This document shows positions 18,415 to 26,457 of a stretch of DNA of 64,000 nt, in pieces. How positions within the stretch are numbered: position 1 is the first letter of the stretch; each line of letters begins with the position of its first letter. The stretch lies in contig CAMYJB010000002.1 of the NCBI GenBank assembly GCA_947258565.1, positions 209,868-273,867 of the forward strand, written 5' to 3'. The translations under genes were made by a program, and so were the position numbers. The notes beneath the pieces are model-generated. The model did no database searches. It saw only the letters and a list, made by a program, of their open reading frames with translations, and was not told where the DNA came from. This DNA comes from an uncultured Woeseiaceae bacterium (GTDB lineage Bacteria > Pseudomonadota > Gammaproteobacteria > Steroidobacterales > Woeseiaceae).

Positions 18415-19295
18415 AGTTAGCGTTCATCGGGCTGGGCGTCATGGGCTTTCCCATGGCGGGATACCTCGCAGCTCGCGGACATGAGGTCGCTGTCTACAAT
18501 CGCAGTGCGGACAAGGTGGCAAGATGGCTCGGGCAAAACGAGGGTCGCAGCGCCGCTACGCCGGCGGATGCCGCCCGCGGCGCCGACATCGTTTTCTGCT
18601 GTGTCGGCAATGACGACGACGTCCGCGAAGTTACGCTCGGCGAACACGGAGCACTCCACGCCATGTCGCCGCGGTCGATCCTGGTGGACCACACGACGGC
18701 TTCCGCCACGCTGGCGCGCGAACTGCACGCGGCGGCGGGCGAACGTCAGGTCGGCTTCCTCGATGCGCCCCTGTCCGGCGGGCAGGCGGGTGCGGAGAAC
18801 GGCCAGCTCACGATCATGGCCGGCGGCGACGAGCCCGACTTCGAGCGCGCACAACCCGTTATGGATTGTTATGCGAAAGCGATCACCCTGATCGGGCCGG
18901 CCGGATCGGGACAGCTCGCGAAGATGGTCAACCAGATCTGTATCGCCGGCCTTCTGCAGGGATTGTCCGAGGGGCTGCATTTTGCGCTGCGGGCCGATCT
19001 CGATGTCGAGAGAGTGATAAGCGCAATCTCGAAAGGAGCGGCGCAGTCCTGGCAGATGGACAACCGCTGGCAGACCATGGTGAACGGCCAGTTCGACTTC
19101 GGCTTTGCGGTGGACTGGATGCGCAAGGACCTCGGTATCACGCTCGCCGAAGCGCGATCGAACGGCGCCCGGCTCGACCTGACCGAACTCGTCGACCGCT
19201 ACTATGCGGAGGTGCAGGCGCTCGGCGGAAATCGCTGGGACACGTCGAGCCTCATCGCGAGGCTCGAGAAACCGGTCCGGCTGCAGGATGGCTGA
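18411..19295 (+). CDS. 3-hydroxyisobutyrate dehydrogenase-family oxidoreductase
   Basis: 294 residues from a GTG start overlapping the ACAD stop. The N-terminal Rossmann motif is KLAFIGLGVMGFPMAGYLA. The signature DAPLSGGQAGAENGQLTIM and the catalytic Lys in GPAGSGQLAKMVNQ are those of the beta-hydroxyacid dehydrogenase family (MmsB, GarR, GND-like). In a cluster with isobutyryl-CoA chemistry, oxidation of 3-hydroxyisobutyrate to methylmalonate semialdehyde (valine pathway) is the most natural guess, but the substrate is not proven. Its last eight bases overlap the racemase start. Confidence 0.85.
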   Translation: MKLAFIGLGVMGFPMAGYLAARGHEVAVYNRSADKVARWLGQNEGRSAATPADAARGADIVFCCVGNDDDVREVTLGEHGALHAMSPRSILVDHTTASATLARELHAAAGERQVGFLDAPLSGGQAGAENGQLTIMAGGDEPDFERAQPVMDCYAKAITLIGPAGSGQLAKMVNQICIAGLLQGLSEGLHFALRADLDVERVISAISKGAAQSWQMDNRWQTMVNGQFDFGFAVDWMRKDLGITLAEARSNGARLDLTELVDRYYAEVQALGGNRWDTSSLIARLEKPVRLQDG

Positions 19296-20442
19296 CCCGG
19301 CGGATGCGAGAGCGCCCCTGGGGCCGCTGCACGGGATCAGGATCATCGAGATTGCGGGCATCGGGCCGACCCAGTTGTGCGGCATGCTACTGGCCGATAT
19401 GGGCGCGCAGGTCCTGCGCCTGCGGCGCCCGGCCGCCGCCGATCCCGGGGTGGACGTTCCCGACCGGGTGAACCTGATGAATCGCGGCAGGCCGACGGTC
19501 GACGTCGACCTCAAGTCCGACCCGGGGCGCGAGTCCGTGCTCCGTCTTTGCGAAAGCGCCGATGCGATCTTCGAGGGTTTTCGTCCCGGCGTCATGGAGC
19601 GACTGGGGTTGGGGCCCGACGCGTGCATTGGCCGCAACCGACGCCTCGTCTACGGCAGGATGACGGGCTGGGGACAGGACGGGCCGATGGCGGGCCGGGC
19701 CGGACACGATGCCAACTACATCGCACTCGCCGGTGCGCTGCACGGCATCGGGGAGGCTGGTCGGCCGCCGCCACTGCCGCTGAATCTGGTCGGGGATTTT
19801 GGTGGCGGGGCCATGTTCCTCGTGACCGGTTTGCTGGCGGCATTGCTCGAAGCGGGCCGGTCCGGCGAGGGCCAGGTCGTGGATGCCGCAATGGTCGACG
19901 GTACCGCCTCGATGCTGACCTTGTTCTACGGCCTGCTGGCAGGCGGACTGTGGACGGAGCGCAGGCAAAGCAACCTGCTGGACGGCGGCGCGCCTTTCGC
20001 CCGTTGCTACGCGACGCGCGACAACAGGTTTGTCGCGGTCTGCGCGCTGGAAACGGAGTTCTTCGCCAGGCTGCTGAAAACGCTGTCCATCGACAATATC
20101 GATCCCGCCGATCAGTACGACACAGACAAATGGGCGACGCATCACGAGATCTTCGCGGCGGCCTTTCGCAGCAAGACGCGCGAGGAATGGAGTGCCCTGC
20201 TGAGCGGTGTCGATGCCTGTGCCACCCCGGTACTGACGCTGAGCGAAGCTGCGGAACACGAGCACGCAAGGGCGCGCGGCACCTACGTGGATATCGATGG
20301 CATACGGCAACCGGGGCCTGCGCCACGATTCTCCAGGACGCCGGCAGAGGCCAGGCGGGCACCGCCGGACAACAACTCAGCGGCACGCGAGCTTCTGTCG
20401 GAGTGGGGCCTGCGGGAGGACGAGATCCGGCAACTGGTATAA
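19288..20442 (+). CDS. Alpha-methylacyl-CoA racemase (CaiB/BaiF family)
   Basis: 384 residues from the ATG at 19288, which overlaps the previous stop by eight bases. The class III CoA-transferase fold is present, with racemase-specific residues: His140 in GRAGHDANYIAL, Asp170 in LNLVGDFGGGAMF and Glu255 in VCALETEFF. These correspond to the catalytic His/Asp/Glu set known for Mycobacterium tuberculosis MCR. It inverts the 2-methyl centre of 2-methylacyl-CoA so that stereospecific ACADs can act, as needed for isoprenoid, sterol side-chain or branched fatty acids. It ends the catabolic island; its TAA stop lies inside a -10-like TATAAT. Confidence 0.9.
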   Translation: MADPADARAPLGPLHGIRIIEIAGIGPTQLCGMLLADMGAQVLRLRRPAAADPGVDVPDRVNLMNRGRPTVDVDLKSDPGRESVLRLCESADAIFEGFRPGVMERLGLGPDACIGRNRRLVYGRMTGWGQDGPMAGRAGHDANYIALAGALHGIGEAGRPPPLPLNLVGDFGGGAMFLVTGLLAALLEAGRSGEGQVVDAAMVDGTASMLTLFYGLLAGGLWTERRQSNLLDGGAPFARCYATRDNRFVAVCALETEFFARLLKTLSIDNIDPADQYDTDKWATHHEIFAAAFRSKTREEWSALLSGVDACATPVLTLSEAAEHEHARARGTYVDIDGIRQPGPAPRFSRTPAEARRAPPDNNSAARELLSEWGLREDEIRQLV

Positions 20443-20443
20443 T
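20438..20443 (+). promoter_or_regulatory. -10-like element of the thiamine operon
   Basis: A perfect TATAAT overlaps the racemase stop codon and lies 7-8 bases before the start of the riboswitch aptamer, as expected for a sigma-70 -10 box. No good -35 hexamer is seen 16-18 bases upstream, so the promoter is only partly supported. Confidence 0.45.
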
Positions 20444-20450
20444 GCCGTCT

Positions 20451-20530
20451 TCACAGGGGTGGTCTCCGGACCTGAGATCTGTAACGGGAACCCTTAGAAC
20501 CTGAACCGGGTAATGCCGGCGTAGGGAGAG
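20451..20530 (+). promoter_or_regulatory. TPP riboswitch (THI element)
   Basis: The conserved thi-box blocks occur in order: ACAGGGGTG at 20453, CTGAGA at 20472-20477, ACCCTTAGAACCTGAACCGG, then GGTAATGCCGGCGTAGGGAG ending at 20528. This is the thiamine pyrophosphate aptamer, with the CUGAGA bulge and the UAAUGCCGGCG core. Its 3' end runs into the Shine-Dalgarno sequence (GGGAGAGG) of the TonB receptor gene, so TPP binding probably blocks translation initiation directly. No separate terminator hairpin fits between the aptamer and the ATG at 20535. Confidence 0.93.
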
Positions 20531-20534
20531 GATC

Positions 20535-22643
20535 ATGAACGACAAGATTGCGGCGCTGGTTTTCTGCGCTGTTCCTGCAAGCCTCCTGCTCGTGGTGCCG
20601 GGCGCGGCGCCCGCACAAGCCATCGAGGAAATCATCGTAACGGCCGATTTCCGTGAGCGGCCGGCAAGCGAGATGCCTGCGAGCGTCACGGTTCTCGATG
20701 CCGACGCGGTCGAGCAACTCGCCGTGCAGCATTTCGAGGAACTGATCAACGTCGTACCGAACCTGAACTGGTCGGGCGACGGCCATCGTGCACGGTATCT
20801 GCAGATTCGCGGCGTGGGTGAGCTGGAGCAATACCAGGGCGCGCCCAACCCTTCCGTCGGCTTCCTGATCGACGACATCGATTTCAGCGGCATCGGCACC
20901 ATTGCGACGACGTTCGATATAGAGCGCATCGAGGTGCTGCGCGGTCCCCAGGGCACCCGCTATGGCGCGAATGCGCTGGCGGGACTCGTCTACGTGCAGA
21001 GCGCCCTGCCGACGGCTGAGCGCGAAGGACGCGTGCAGCTGACCGCCGGCGGCGACGATACACTGGCGGGCGGCATCGCGCTTGGTGGCCCGCTCGGTGC
21101 GGACGAGGCGCTCCTGTTTCGGGTCAGCGCCCACCACCACGAGAGCAACGGCTTCCGGGACAACGCGTATCTCGGTCGTGACGATACCAACGGCCGCGAC
21201 GAGTCGACCATTCGCGGCCGGCTGCGCTGGCTGCCGGCGGACACGTTGTCGGCGGATCTTGCCGTACTGTACGCGGACGTCGAAAACGGCTACGACGCGT
21301 TTGCCATCGACAACAGCCTGACCATGCTTTCGGACAAGCCCGGTACGGACGCGCAACAAAGCCTCGGGGGCTCGCTGCGTATCGAGTGGTCGGCGCCGAC
21401 ATGGGCATCGTTCACGTCGATAACCGCGGTCGCCGATTCGGACATCAATTTCGATTTCGACGCGGACTGGGGCAACGACGAAAGCTGGGCGCCCGTGACC
21501 TACGATTTCATATCGCTGAGCGATCGGTCACGTCGCACCTTCAGCCAGGAGTTCCGTCTGGCCTCCAGCGAAGCGGGCCGCATCTTCGGCGGCACGACCG
21601 ACTGGCTCGCAGGCGTCTACCTGCTCGATCTGGAGGACGAGCTGCTGACGATCAATCAGGGTGAGTACTTCGACCCGGGATTCGATTTCGCGGATAGCCT
21701 CGACGACGCTTTCGGTAGCGCTTATGAAGCGCGCAATATCGCCGCATTCGGGCAACTCGACGCGAATCTCGGCGCGGCGACTCGCTTGAGCGTCGGGTTG
21801 AGACTGGAGCGGCGGACGAGCGACTATGCCGATACGGCAGGCCTGCAGGCGGGGCCGTCGGAGACCATGACGGGCGGGGATATCACGCTGAGCCACGATC
21901 ATTCCGGCGAGCTGACGAGTTTCGTGAGTCTCTCCAAGGGTTACAAGGCAGGTGGCTTCAATCTCGGCATCGTGCCGGACGACCGGCGCGAGTTCGACGC
22001 GGAGACCTTATGGAACCTCGAGGCCGGCATCAAGTCGTCGCTGCTCGATGGTGCCATGGCGCTGAATGTTTCCGCGTTCTACAGCCGCCGCGATGACCAG
22101 CAGGTGCGCACGTCATTCCAGTTGATCCCGGGTGACCCGGCATCGTTCGTATTCCTCACCGACAACGCTGCCGAGGGGCGGACGCTGGGGCTGGAAGCAG
22201 AACTCCGCTGGGCGATAGGCGATACGCTGGACCTGTACGCCAATGTCGGCCTGCTCGACGCGGAGTTCGAGGAATTCGTGACCGCGCAGGTCGACCTGAG
22301 CGGCCGCGCCCAGGCGCACGCGCCGGACTATACGCTCGCCGCCGGCGCCAGTTACCGGCATCCGGGCGGCCTGTTCGCACGCCTCGACGTTAGCGCTCGC
22401 GACGCTTTCTATTTCGACGTCAGTCACGACCAGGCGTCGCAAGCTTATGAACTGGCAAATGCGCGGCTCGGCTACCAGGCAGACAACTGGTCGGTGCAGC
22501 TATGGGCGCGTAATCTGTTCGACCGTCATTACGCCGTGCGCGGTTTCTACTTCGGCAACGAGCCGCCGGAATTCCCGAATAAGCTCTACACGCGGGCAGG
22601 TGATTCTCGCCAGCTCGGCGTCACCTTTGATATGAGTTTCTAG
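20535..22643 (+). CDS. TonB-dependent receptor, probably for thiamine
   Basis: 702 residues. It has a signal peptide to about residue 29 (PAQA), then a TonB box EEIIVTA, a plug domain (ELINVVPNL, IERIEVLRGPQGTRYGANAL) and a 22-strand-type barrel ending in Phe (LGVTFDMSF). TonB receptors import scarce solutes across the outer membrane using proton-motive force. Substrate assignment rests on context: it sits directly under a TPP riboswitch and is followed by thiamine binding, transport and kinase genes. A thiamine-regulated outer membrane receptor with pnuT is a known arrangement in other proteobacteria. Confidence 0.88.
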   Translation: MNDKIAALVFCAVPASLLLVVPGAAPAQAIEEIIVTADFRERPASEMPASVTVLDADAVEQLAVQHFEELINVVPNLNWSGDGHRARYLQIRGVGELEQYQGAPNPSVGFLIDDIDFSGIGTIATTFDIERIEVLRGPQGTRYGANALAGLVYVQSALPTAEREGRVQLTAGGDDTLAGGIALGGPLGADEALLFRVSAHHHESNGFRDNAYLGRDDTNGRDESTIRGRLRWLPADTLSADLAVLYADVENGYDAFAIDNSLTMLSDKPGTDAQQSLGGSLRIEWSAPTWASFTSITAVADSDINFDFDADWGNDESWAPVTYDFISLSDRSRRTFSQEFRLASSEAGRIFGGTTDWLAGVYLLDLEDELLTINQGEYFDPGFDFADSLDDAFGSAYEARNIAAFGQLDANLGAATRLSVGLRLERRTSDYADTAGLQAGPSETMTGGDITLSHDHSGELTSFVSLSKGYKAGGFNLGIVPDDRREFDAETLWNLEAGIKSSLLDGAMALNVSAFYSRRDDQQVRTSFQLIPGDPASFVFLTDNAAEGRTLGLEAELRWAIGDTLDLYANVGLLDAEFEEFVTAQVDLSGRAQAHAPDYTLAAGASYRHPGGLFARLDVSARDAFYFDVSHDQASQAYELANARLGYQADNWSVQLWARNLFDRHYAVRGFYFGNEPPEFPNKLYTRAGDSRQLGVTFDMSF

Positions 22644-22656
22644 AGAGGTTCCCGTC

Positions 22657-22905
22657 ATGAAGGTCGCTGTCGACATCAGTCTCTATCCGCTGGACGCGGA
22701 TTTCATCCCGCCGATCAAGGACGTGATCGAGCGTCTCAACAGCCACTCGGGCGTGGAGGTCGTGACCAATCCGATGAGCACCCAGGTCCGCGGCGAGTAT
22801 GCCGAGGTAATGGCCGCCCTGACCGCCGAGATCGGCACGACCTTCGAGCGGGTGCCCAAAGCGGTGTTTGCCATCCGGATCCTGAACAACCCGGTGGCGG
22901 GCTGA
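22657..22905 (+). CDS. YkoF/MTH1187-type thiamine-binding protein
   Basis: 82 residues. It begins MKVAVDISLYPLD and has the ferredoxin-like beta-alpha-beta half typical of the thiamine/HMP-binding YkoF and MTH1187 families, with the conserved stretch NPMSTQVRGEYAEVM. No signal peptide is seen, so it acts in the cytoplasm unless exported otherwise. It lies 13 bases after the receptor and 7 bases before the permease. It probably binds thiamine or its pyrimidine moiety as a carrier or sensor; the family name supports binding, and the role here is inferred. Confidence 0.82.
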   Translation: MKVAVDISLYPLDADFIPPIKDVIERLNSHSGVEVVTNPMSTQVRGEYAEVMAALTAEIGTTFERVPKAVFAIRILNNPVAG

Positions 22906-22912
22906 CGCACAG

Positions 22913-23521
22913 GTGACAGGTCTCTGGTTGGCGATCGCCGCCGAGGCGCGGGAACTCGCGCCGCTCGAGGTCATCGCCGTGGCCGCCGCAATCGCCTACC
23001 TGCTGCTGGCGATCCGCCAGAATATCTGGTGCTGGCTGGGCGCCGGGATCAGCACCGCTATTTACGTCTACCTTTTCTTCGACGCGAAACTCTACATGGA
23101 GTCGGCGCTGAACCTGTTCTATTTCGCGATGGCCGTCTACGGCTGGTCCGTGTGGTATTTCGGGCGGTCCGGCGGCGGGGAACTGCCGGTATCGGTGTGG
23201 GGGCAACGCGTGCACCGGATCGCGATCACGTCGATCATTGCGGCAAGCATCGTCAGCGGCTATCTGCTCGCACGTTACTCTGACGCCGTGTATCCGTATA
23301 TCGATTCAATGACGACCTGGGGAGCAATCTGGGCGACGTTCCTGGTCGCGCGAAAAGTCCTCGAAAACTGGTGGTACTGGCTCGTCATCGATGCCGCGTC
23401 GGTCGTCATCTACTGGTCCCGGGACCTGCAGCTTACGGCGCTGCTTTTTGTGGTTTATCTCGTGATGATCCCGTTCGGGCTGATTGCCTGGCGCCGTTCC
23501 TGGCAGGAGCAGGCCGTGTGA
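22913..23521 (+). CDS. pnuT: PnuC-family thiamine transporter (PnuT)
   Basis: 202 residues from a GTG start, with about seven hydrophobic segments. PnuC-family marks include IRQNIWCWLGAGISTAIYVY, the YGWSVWYF motif and the C-terminal WWYWLVIDAASVVIYW. PnuC proteins move vitamins by facilitated diffusion with metabolic trapping by a kinase. The PnuT branch carries thiamine, and the riboswitch and kinase neighbours support that over nicotinamide riboside. The stop overlaps the kinase start. Confidence 0.9.
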   Translation: MTGLWLAIAAEARELAPLEVIAVAAAIAYLLLAIRQNIWCWLGAGISTAIYVYLFFDAKLYMESALNLFYFAMAVYGWSVWYFGRSGGGELPVSVWGQRVHRIAITSIIAASIVSGYLLARYSDAVYPYIDSMTTWGAIWATFLVARKVLENWWYWLVIDAASVVIYWSRDLQLTALLFVVYLVMIPFGLIAWRRSWQEQAV

Positions 23522-24291
23522 ACGCGGATACCGATCCCGCAGCAGTCCTCGCGGCCATTCCGGGCTGGCGAGGCGCATCGTTCCGCGAATTGCCGGGAGG
23601 GCTGACCAACAGGACGCTGTTCGTTGAAAAGAACGGCCGGCGTGCGGTTCTCAAGATCGATCCGTCGCCGCGGCTGCCGCCGTACATTCCGCGGCGGGAC
23701 GAAGCCCGCATCCAGGAACGGGCCGCCGCCATCGGCCGCGCAAACAGCGTGCTGTACGTGGACGACACCGTATTGCTGGCCGAGTGGGCGGACGGCAAGG
23801 TCTGGACACGTGCCTGCTTCGAAGACGACGACAATCTCCGGCGCCTTGCGCAGGCGTTACGAGAGGTGCATGGACTGCCGTTGACAGGGACCATCTTCGA
23901 CCTGCAGGCAGCCGCGCGCCAGTACGCAGGACAACTGAGCGCGGCGGATCGCGGCGAGGCGGAACCACACCTTGGCCTTATCGAGTCGATGCCGGGGCCG
24001 ACGAAGCTTTGCTGCTGTCACAACGACCTGGTTGCCGAAAACATCATCGCCACGCCGCGGGTCCGCTTCCTCGACTGGGAGTATGCCTGCGACAACGAGC
24101 CACTGTTCGATATCGCGGTCGTCGTCGCTCATCATGGTCTTTCCGATCGCCAGGCCGGGGCGCTTCTGGATGCCTACTTCGATGGCGACGGCTCGGCGTG
24201 GCGCGAGCCGCTCGCTGCGCAGATGCGCCTTTATGACGCCTTATACTGGCTGTGGGCGGCCGCCAATGCTTCTCCAGCTCAGGATGAATAG
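23518..24291 (+). CDS. Thiamine kinase-like phosphotransferase
   Basis: 257 residues from the GTG at 23518, which shares bases with the pnuT stop (GTGTGA); longer readings of the frame run into pnuT. It is an APH/choline kinase superfamily protein: ELPGGLTNRTLFVEKNGRRA at the nucleotide end, the catalytic loop CCCHNDLVAENIIATP, and the metal-binding VRFLDWEYACDNEP. This branch includes E. coli thiamine kinase ThiK and choline kinases. The operon makes thiamine the likely substrate: phosphorylation would trap the vitamin brought in by PnuT. Its last 51 bases overlap the convergent membrane protein gene at 24241-24630. Confidence 0.82.
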   Translation: MNADTDPAAVLAAIPGWRGASFRELPGGLTNRTLFVEKNGRRAVLKIDPSPRLPPYIPRRDEARIQERAAAIGRANSVLYVDDTVLLAEWADGKVWTRACFEDDDNLRRLAQALREVHGLPLTGTIFDLQAAARQYAGQLSAADRGEAEPHLGLIESMPGPTKLCCCHNDLVAENIIATPRVRFLDWEYACDNEPLFDIAVVVAHHGLSDRQAGALLDAYFDGDGSAWREPLAAQMRLYDALYWLWAAANASPAQDE

Positions 24292-24630
24292 CACCAGGAA
24301 TACGAGGTCCGCGTAGGCCCAGGGTACCCACATCGACGGGATGCCGGTCGTAAACAGGTACCAGAATGCCAGGGAACAATAGGCAAATTTAAGTCCGCAA
24401 CCGTACAGGATTAGTTCGCGGTTCCTGACCGGATCCATCGCGATCCTGTAGAACATGATCGCGAACAGGATCAGCAGCATTGCAGGGAACTGGACGTAGG
24501 CCATGTGATTCGGTGGTTCGACGCCGTACATCGCGAAGATGCTCGCGGGCGCGATGATGAATGCAATGCCGAGTACGCCGTCGTAGGCGGCCGCGAGAAG
24601 GAAAAAGGGTCGAATCCAGGTTTCTTTCAT
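24241..24630 (-). CDS. Four-helix membrane protein of unknown function
   Basis: 129 residues. Four hydrophobic helices are visible, starting at FFLLAAAYDGVLGIAFI, VQFPAMLLILFAIMFY, ELILYGCGLKFAYCSLAF and WAYADLVFLVLFIL. No catalytic motif or named family is recognised. The start overlaps the stop of the radical SAM gene (ATGA), so it is the last gene of that three-gene operon. Its 3' end overlaps the thiamine kinase-like gene from the other strand by 51 bases, more than usual for convergent genes, but both frames look real. Confidence 0.72.
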   Translation of the reverse strand: MKETWIRPFFLLAAAYDGVLGIAFIIAPASIFAMYGVEPPNHMAYVQFPAMLLILFAIMFYRIAMDPVRNRELILYGCGLKFAYCSLAFWYLFTTGIPSMWVPWAYADLVFLVLFILSWRSIGGRPQPV

Positions 24631-25967
24631 GATGCACCCCCCAGGTACATTTGCTCGGTCTTTTTTCGTTGACGGAGCTTGCTGATGTAGGCACGTCGCC
24701 GTGCCTTTGTTGCCGCATCGCCGTATAAATCCCTCGCCAGCGATACGAAATTTGTTTCCAGTTCATGGACGCTCATTCGATCCGGTCGGAAGTTGACGTC
24801 GAACAGCGTGCAGAGGTCCCACGCGGTGTCATCGAGCAGTCTGCCTTCGCGCTGCAAACGCAGATACAGCGGCGTTCCGGGGAATGCGGTCTGGATCGTA
24901 ATCTGGACCTCGTAGAGTCCACTTGCATGAACGAAATCGCGCACCTGGTCGAAGCTTTCCGTGCCGGTGCCGTCGAGACCGAGGACGAAACAGCCATTTA
25001 CACTGATCCCGTGGCTCTGAATCCGGTCGATCGCGGCCATGTAGGTGTCGACTTGCTTCGCTTTCCAGTCCGATTTCTGCTCGATTCCGTGCAGCCCTTC
25101 GATGGTCGGGCTTTCCAGGCCGATCAGTACCTGGGCGCAGCCGCTATCCCGCATGAGGGCGAGAAGTTCGTCGTCCCGGGCAATGGAAATATCGCTTTCC
25201 GTGAACCAGCGCACGCCTTCGCCGGCCATCGCACGCATCAGTTTCTTGGCGTCCTTTCTGTTGACGAAACTGTTGTCGTCGGCAAACTCGATAAAGGGAT
25301 CCGGCCAAAGTTCCTTTATGCGGCGGATTTCAGACACGACCTTGTCGACCGGCTTGACCCGGAACCCCGGTGACAAGCGAATCGAGGCGGCGCAGAACTC
25401 GCAGTCGAAAGGGCATCCCCGCTGCGTCTGCACCGTGAGCCTGTTGTATCGTTGCGGGTCGAGCAGTTCGAAGCGCGGCATCGGCGCGCCCGCGAGATTG
25501 AACGGTGTACCACGGGCGTCATAAATGGCCCGGAGCTGGCGGCGTTTCACATCGCGCACCACTGCGGGCCAGACCGGCTCACCTTCGCCAAGCACGATAC
25601 AGTCCGCATGTTGCAGCGCTTCGTCGGGCAAAGCTGTCACGTGCAGCCCGCCGAGTATGACGATGACCCCGGCCGAGCGAAATCGATCGGCGAGTTCGTA
25701 TGCCTCGTTAATTTGTGCGGAGTAGGAAGAGATTGCGACGACATCGTAATCACCGGGCAATGAATCGAGTGTCGCGATGTCCTCGACTTCCTGGTAGTCG
25801 ACGTCGACGTCACTGTCGGTCATTCCGGCGAGTGTGAGAAGACCGAGACTCGGCAGCGAAGCGATCGTCCTGTTGCGTTCCACGAACCCGGGAAGCGTCA
25901 GACCGAGTCGCGTCAACTCCTCGTTATGAGCCCGGACGCCGCTCATCGCGACCAGGCCCAGTCTCAT
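24627..25967 (-). CDS. B12-binding domain radical SAM protein
   Basis: 446 residues from the ATG at 25967, which overlaps the stop of the upstream membrane gene; a methionine four codons earlier is an alternative. Residues ~30-150 are a cobalamin-binding-type Rossmann domain (DVVAISSYSAQINEAY, VIVILGGLHVTALP, DCIVLGEGEPVW). The radical SAM cluster motif CPFDCEFC (CX3CX2C) lies near residue 190, followed by IEFADDNSFVNRK and LIGLESPTIEGL. Class B members methylate or rearrange unactivated carbons in lipids, tetrapyrroles and natural products. The B12 domain here lacks an obvious DxHxxG. The product is unknown; the two flanking membrane proteins suggest a membrane lipid or pigment substrate. 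Confidence 0.85.
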   Translation of the reverse strand: MRLGLVAMSGVRAHNEELTRLGLTLPGFVERNRTIASLPSLGLLTLAGMTDSDVDVDYQEVEDIATLDSLPGDYDVVAISSYSAQINEAYELADRFRSAGVIVILGGLHVTALPDEALQHADCIVLGEGEPVWPAVVRDVKRRQLRAIYDARGTPFNLAGAPMPRFELLDPQRYNRLTVQTQRGCPFDCEFCAASIRLSPGFRVKPVDKVVSEIRRIKELWPDPFIEFADDNSFVNRKDAKKLMRAMAGEGVRWFTESDISIARDDELLALMRDSGCAQVLIGLESPTIEGLHGIEQKSDWKAKQVDTYMAAIDRIQSHGISVNGCFVLGLDGTGTESFDQVRDFVHASGLYEVQITIQTAFPGTPLYLRLQREGRLLDDTAWDLCTLFDVNFRPDRMSVHELETNFVSLARDLYGDAATKARRRAYISKLRQRKKTEQMYLGGAS

Positions 25968-26353
25968 TGGTACGGCCATCCAAGCAGGACAGGAATGATC
26001 CCGGCGAGCACTGCCAGCACCGGAATCGGAAACAGGTGACGTAACGGCTTCTTCCACGCCGCGAGGAAGCAGCACGCGGGCATCGCTATGACGGCGACAA
26101 GAAAACCGGCAGACGCGATACGGGTGTGAGTCGGTGGTAGCGAGACTGCTGTCAGAGTCAGGCCAAAAAGCAGATTTAGGAAGCCGATTCCGAAGAAGGA
26201 AATATGGCCCAGGCGCAGCATTCGCCGGCGGAATGACCCATAACCACCCGCCCAGCCGTCACGGTCAAAGAAGAGACCGAGTACCGCGCCCGATACCGCT
26301 CCGGACAGCATCGCTATCCAACCCACGAAGATGCTCAGGCTTGCGATTTCCAT
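25964..26353 (-). CDS. Small polytopic membrane protein of unknown function
   Basis: 129 residues from the ATG at 26353, with GAGCGGA upstream; a longer reading to 26380 has no ribosome site. Four hydrophobic segments (IFVGWIAMLSGAVSGAVLG, ISFFGIGFLNLLFGLTLTA, ASAGFLVAVIAMPACCFLAA, PVLAVLAGIIPVLLG). It is first in the three-gene operon with the radical SAM enzyme and overlaps it by ATGA. No family recognised. Confidence 0.72.
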   Translation of the reverse strand: MEIASLSIFVGWIAMLSGAVSGAVLGLFFDRDGWAGGYGSFRRRMLRLGHISFFGIGFLNLLFGLTLTAVSLPPTHTRIASAGFLVAVIAMPACCFLAAWKKPLRHLFPIPVLAVLAGIIPVLLGWPYQ

Positions 26354-26457
26354 GACATCCGCTCGTTCGCGCGGTCGCAAACAGTGGTCTCATGGTACCG
26401 CGTTACGAGTCTGATAAGTATCTTCGGAAATTACTGCTACGCTTTCAATCCGTCGAC

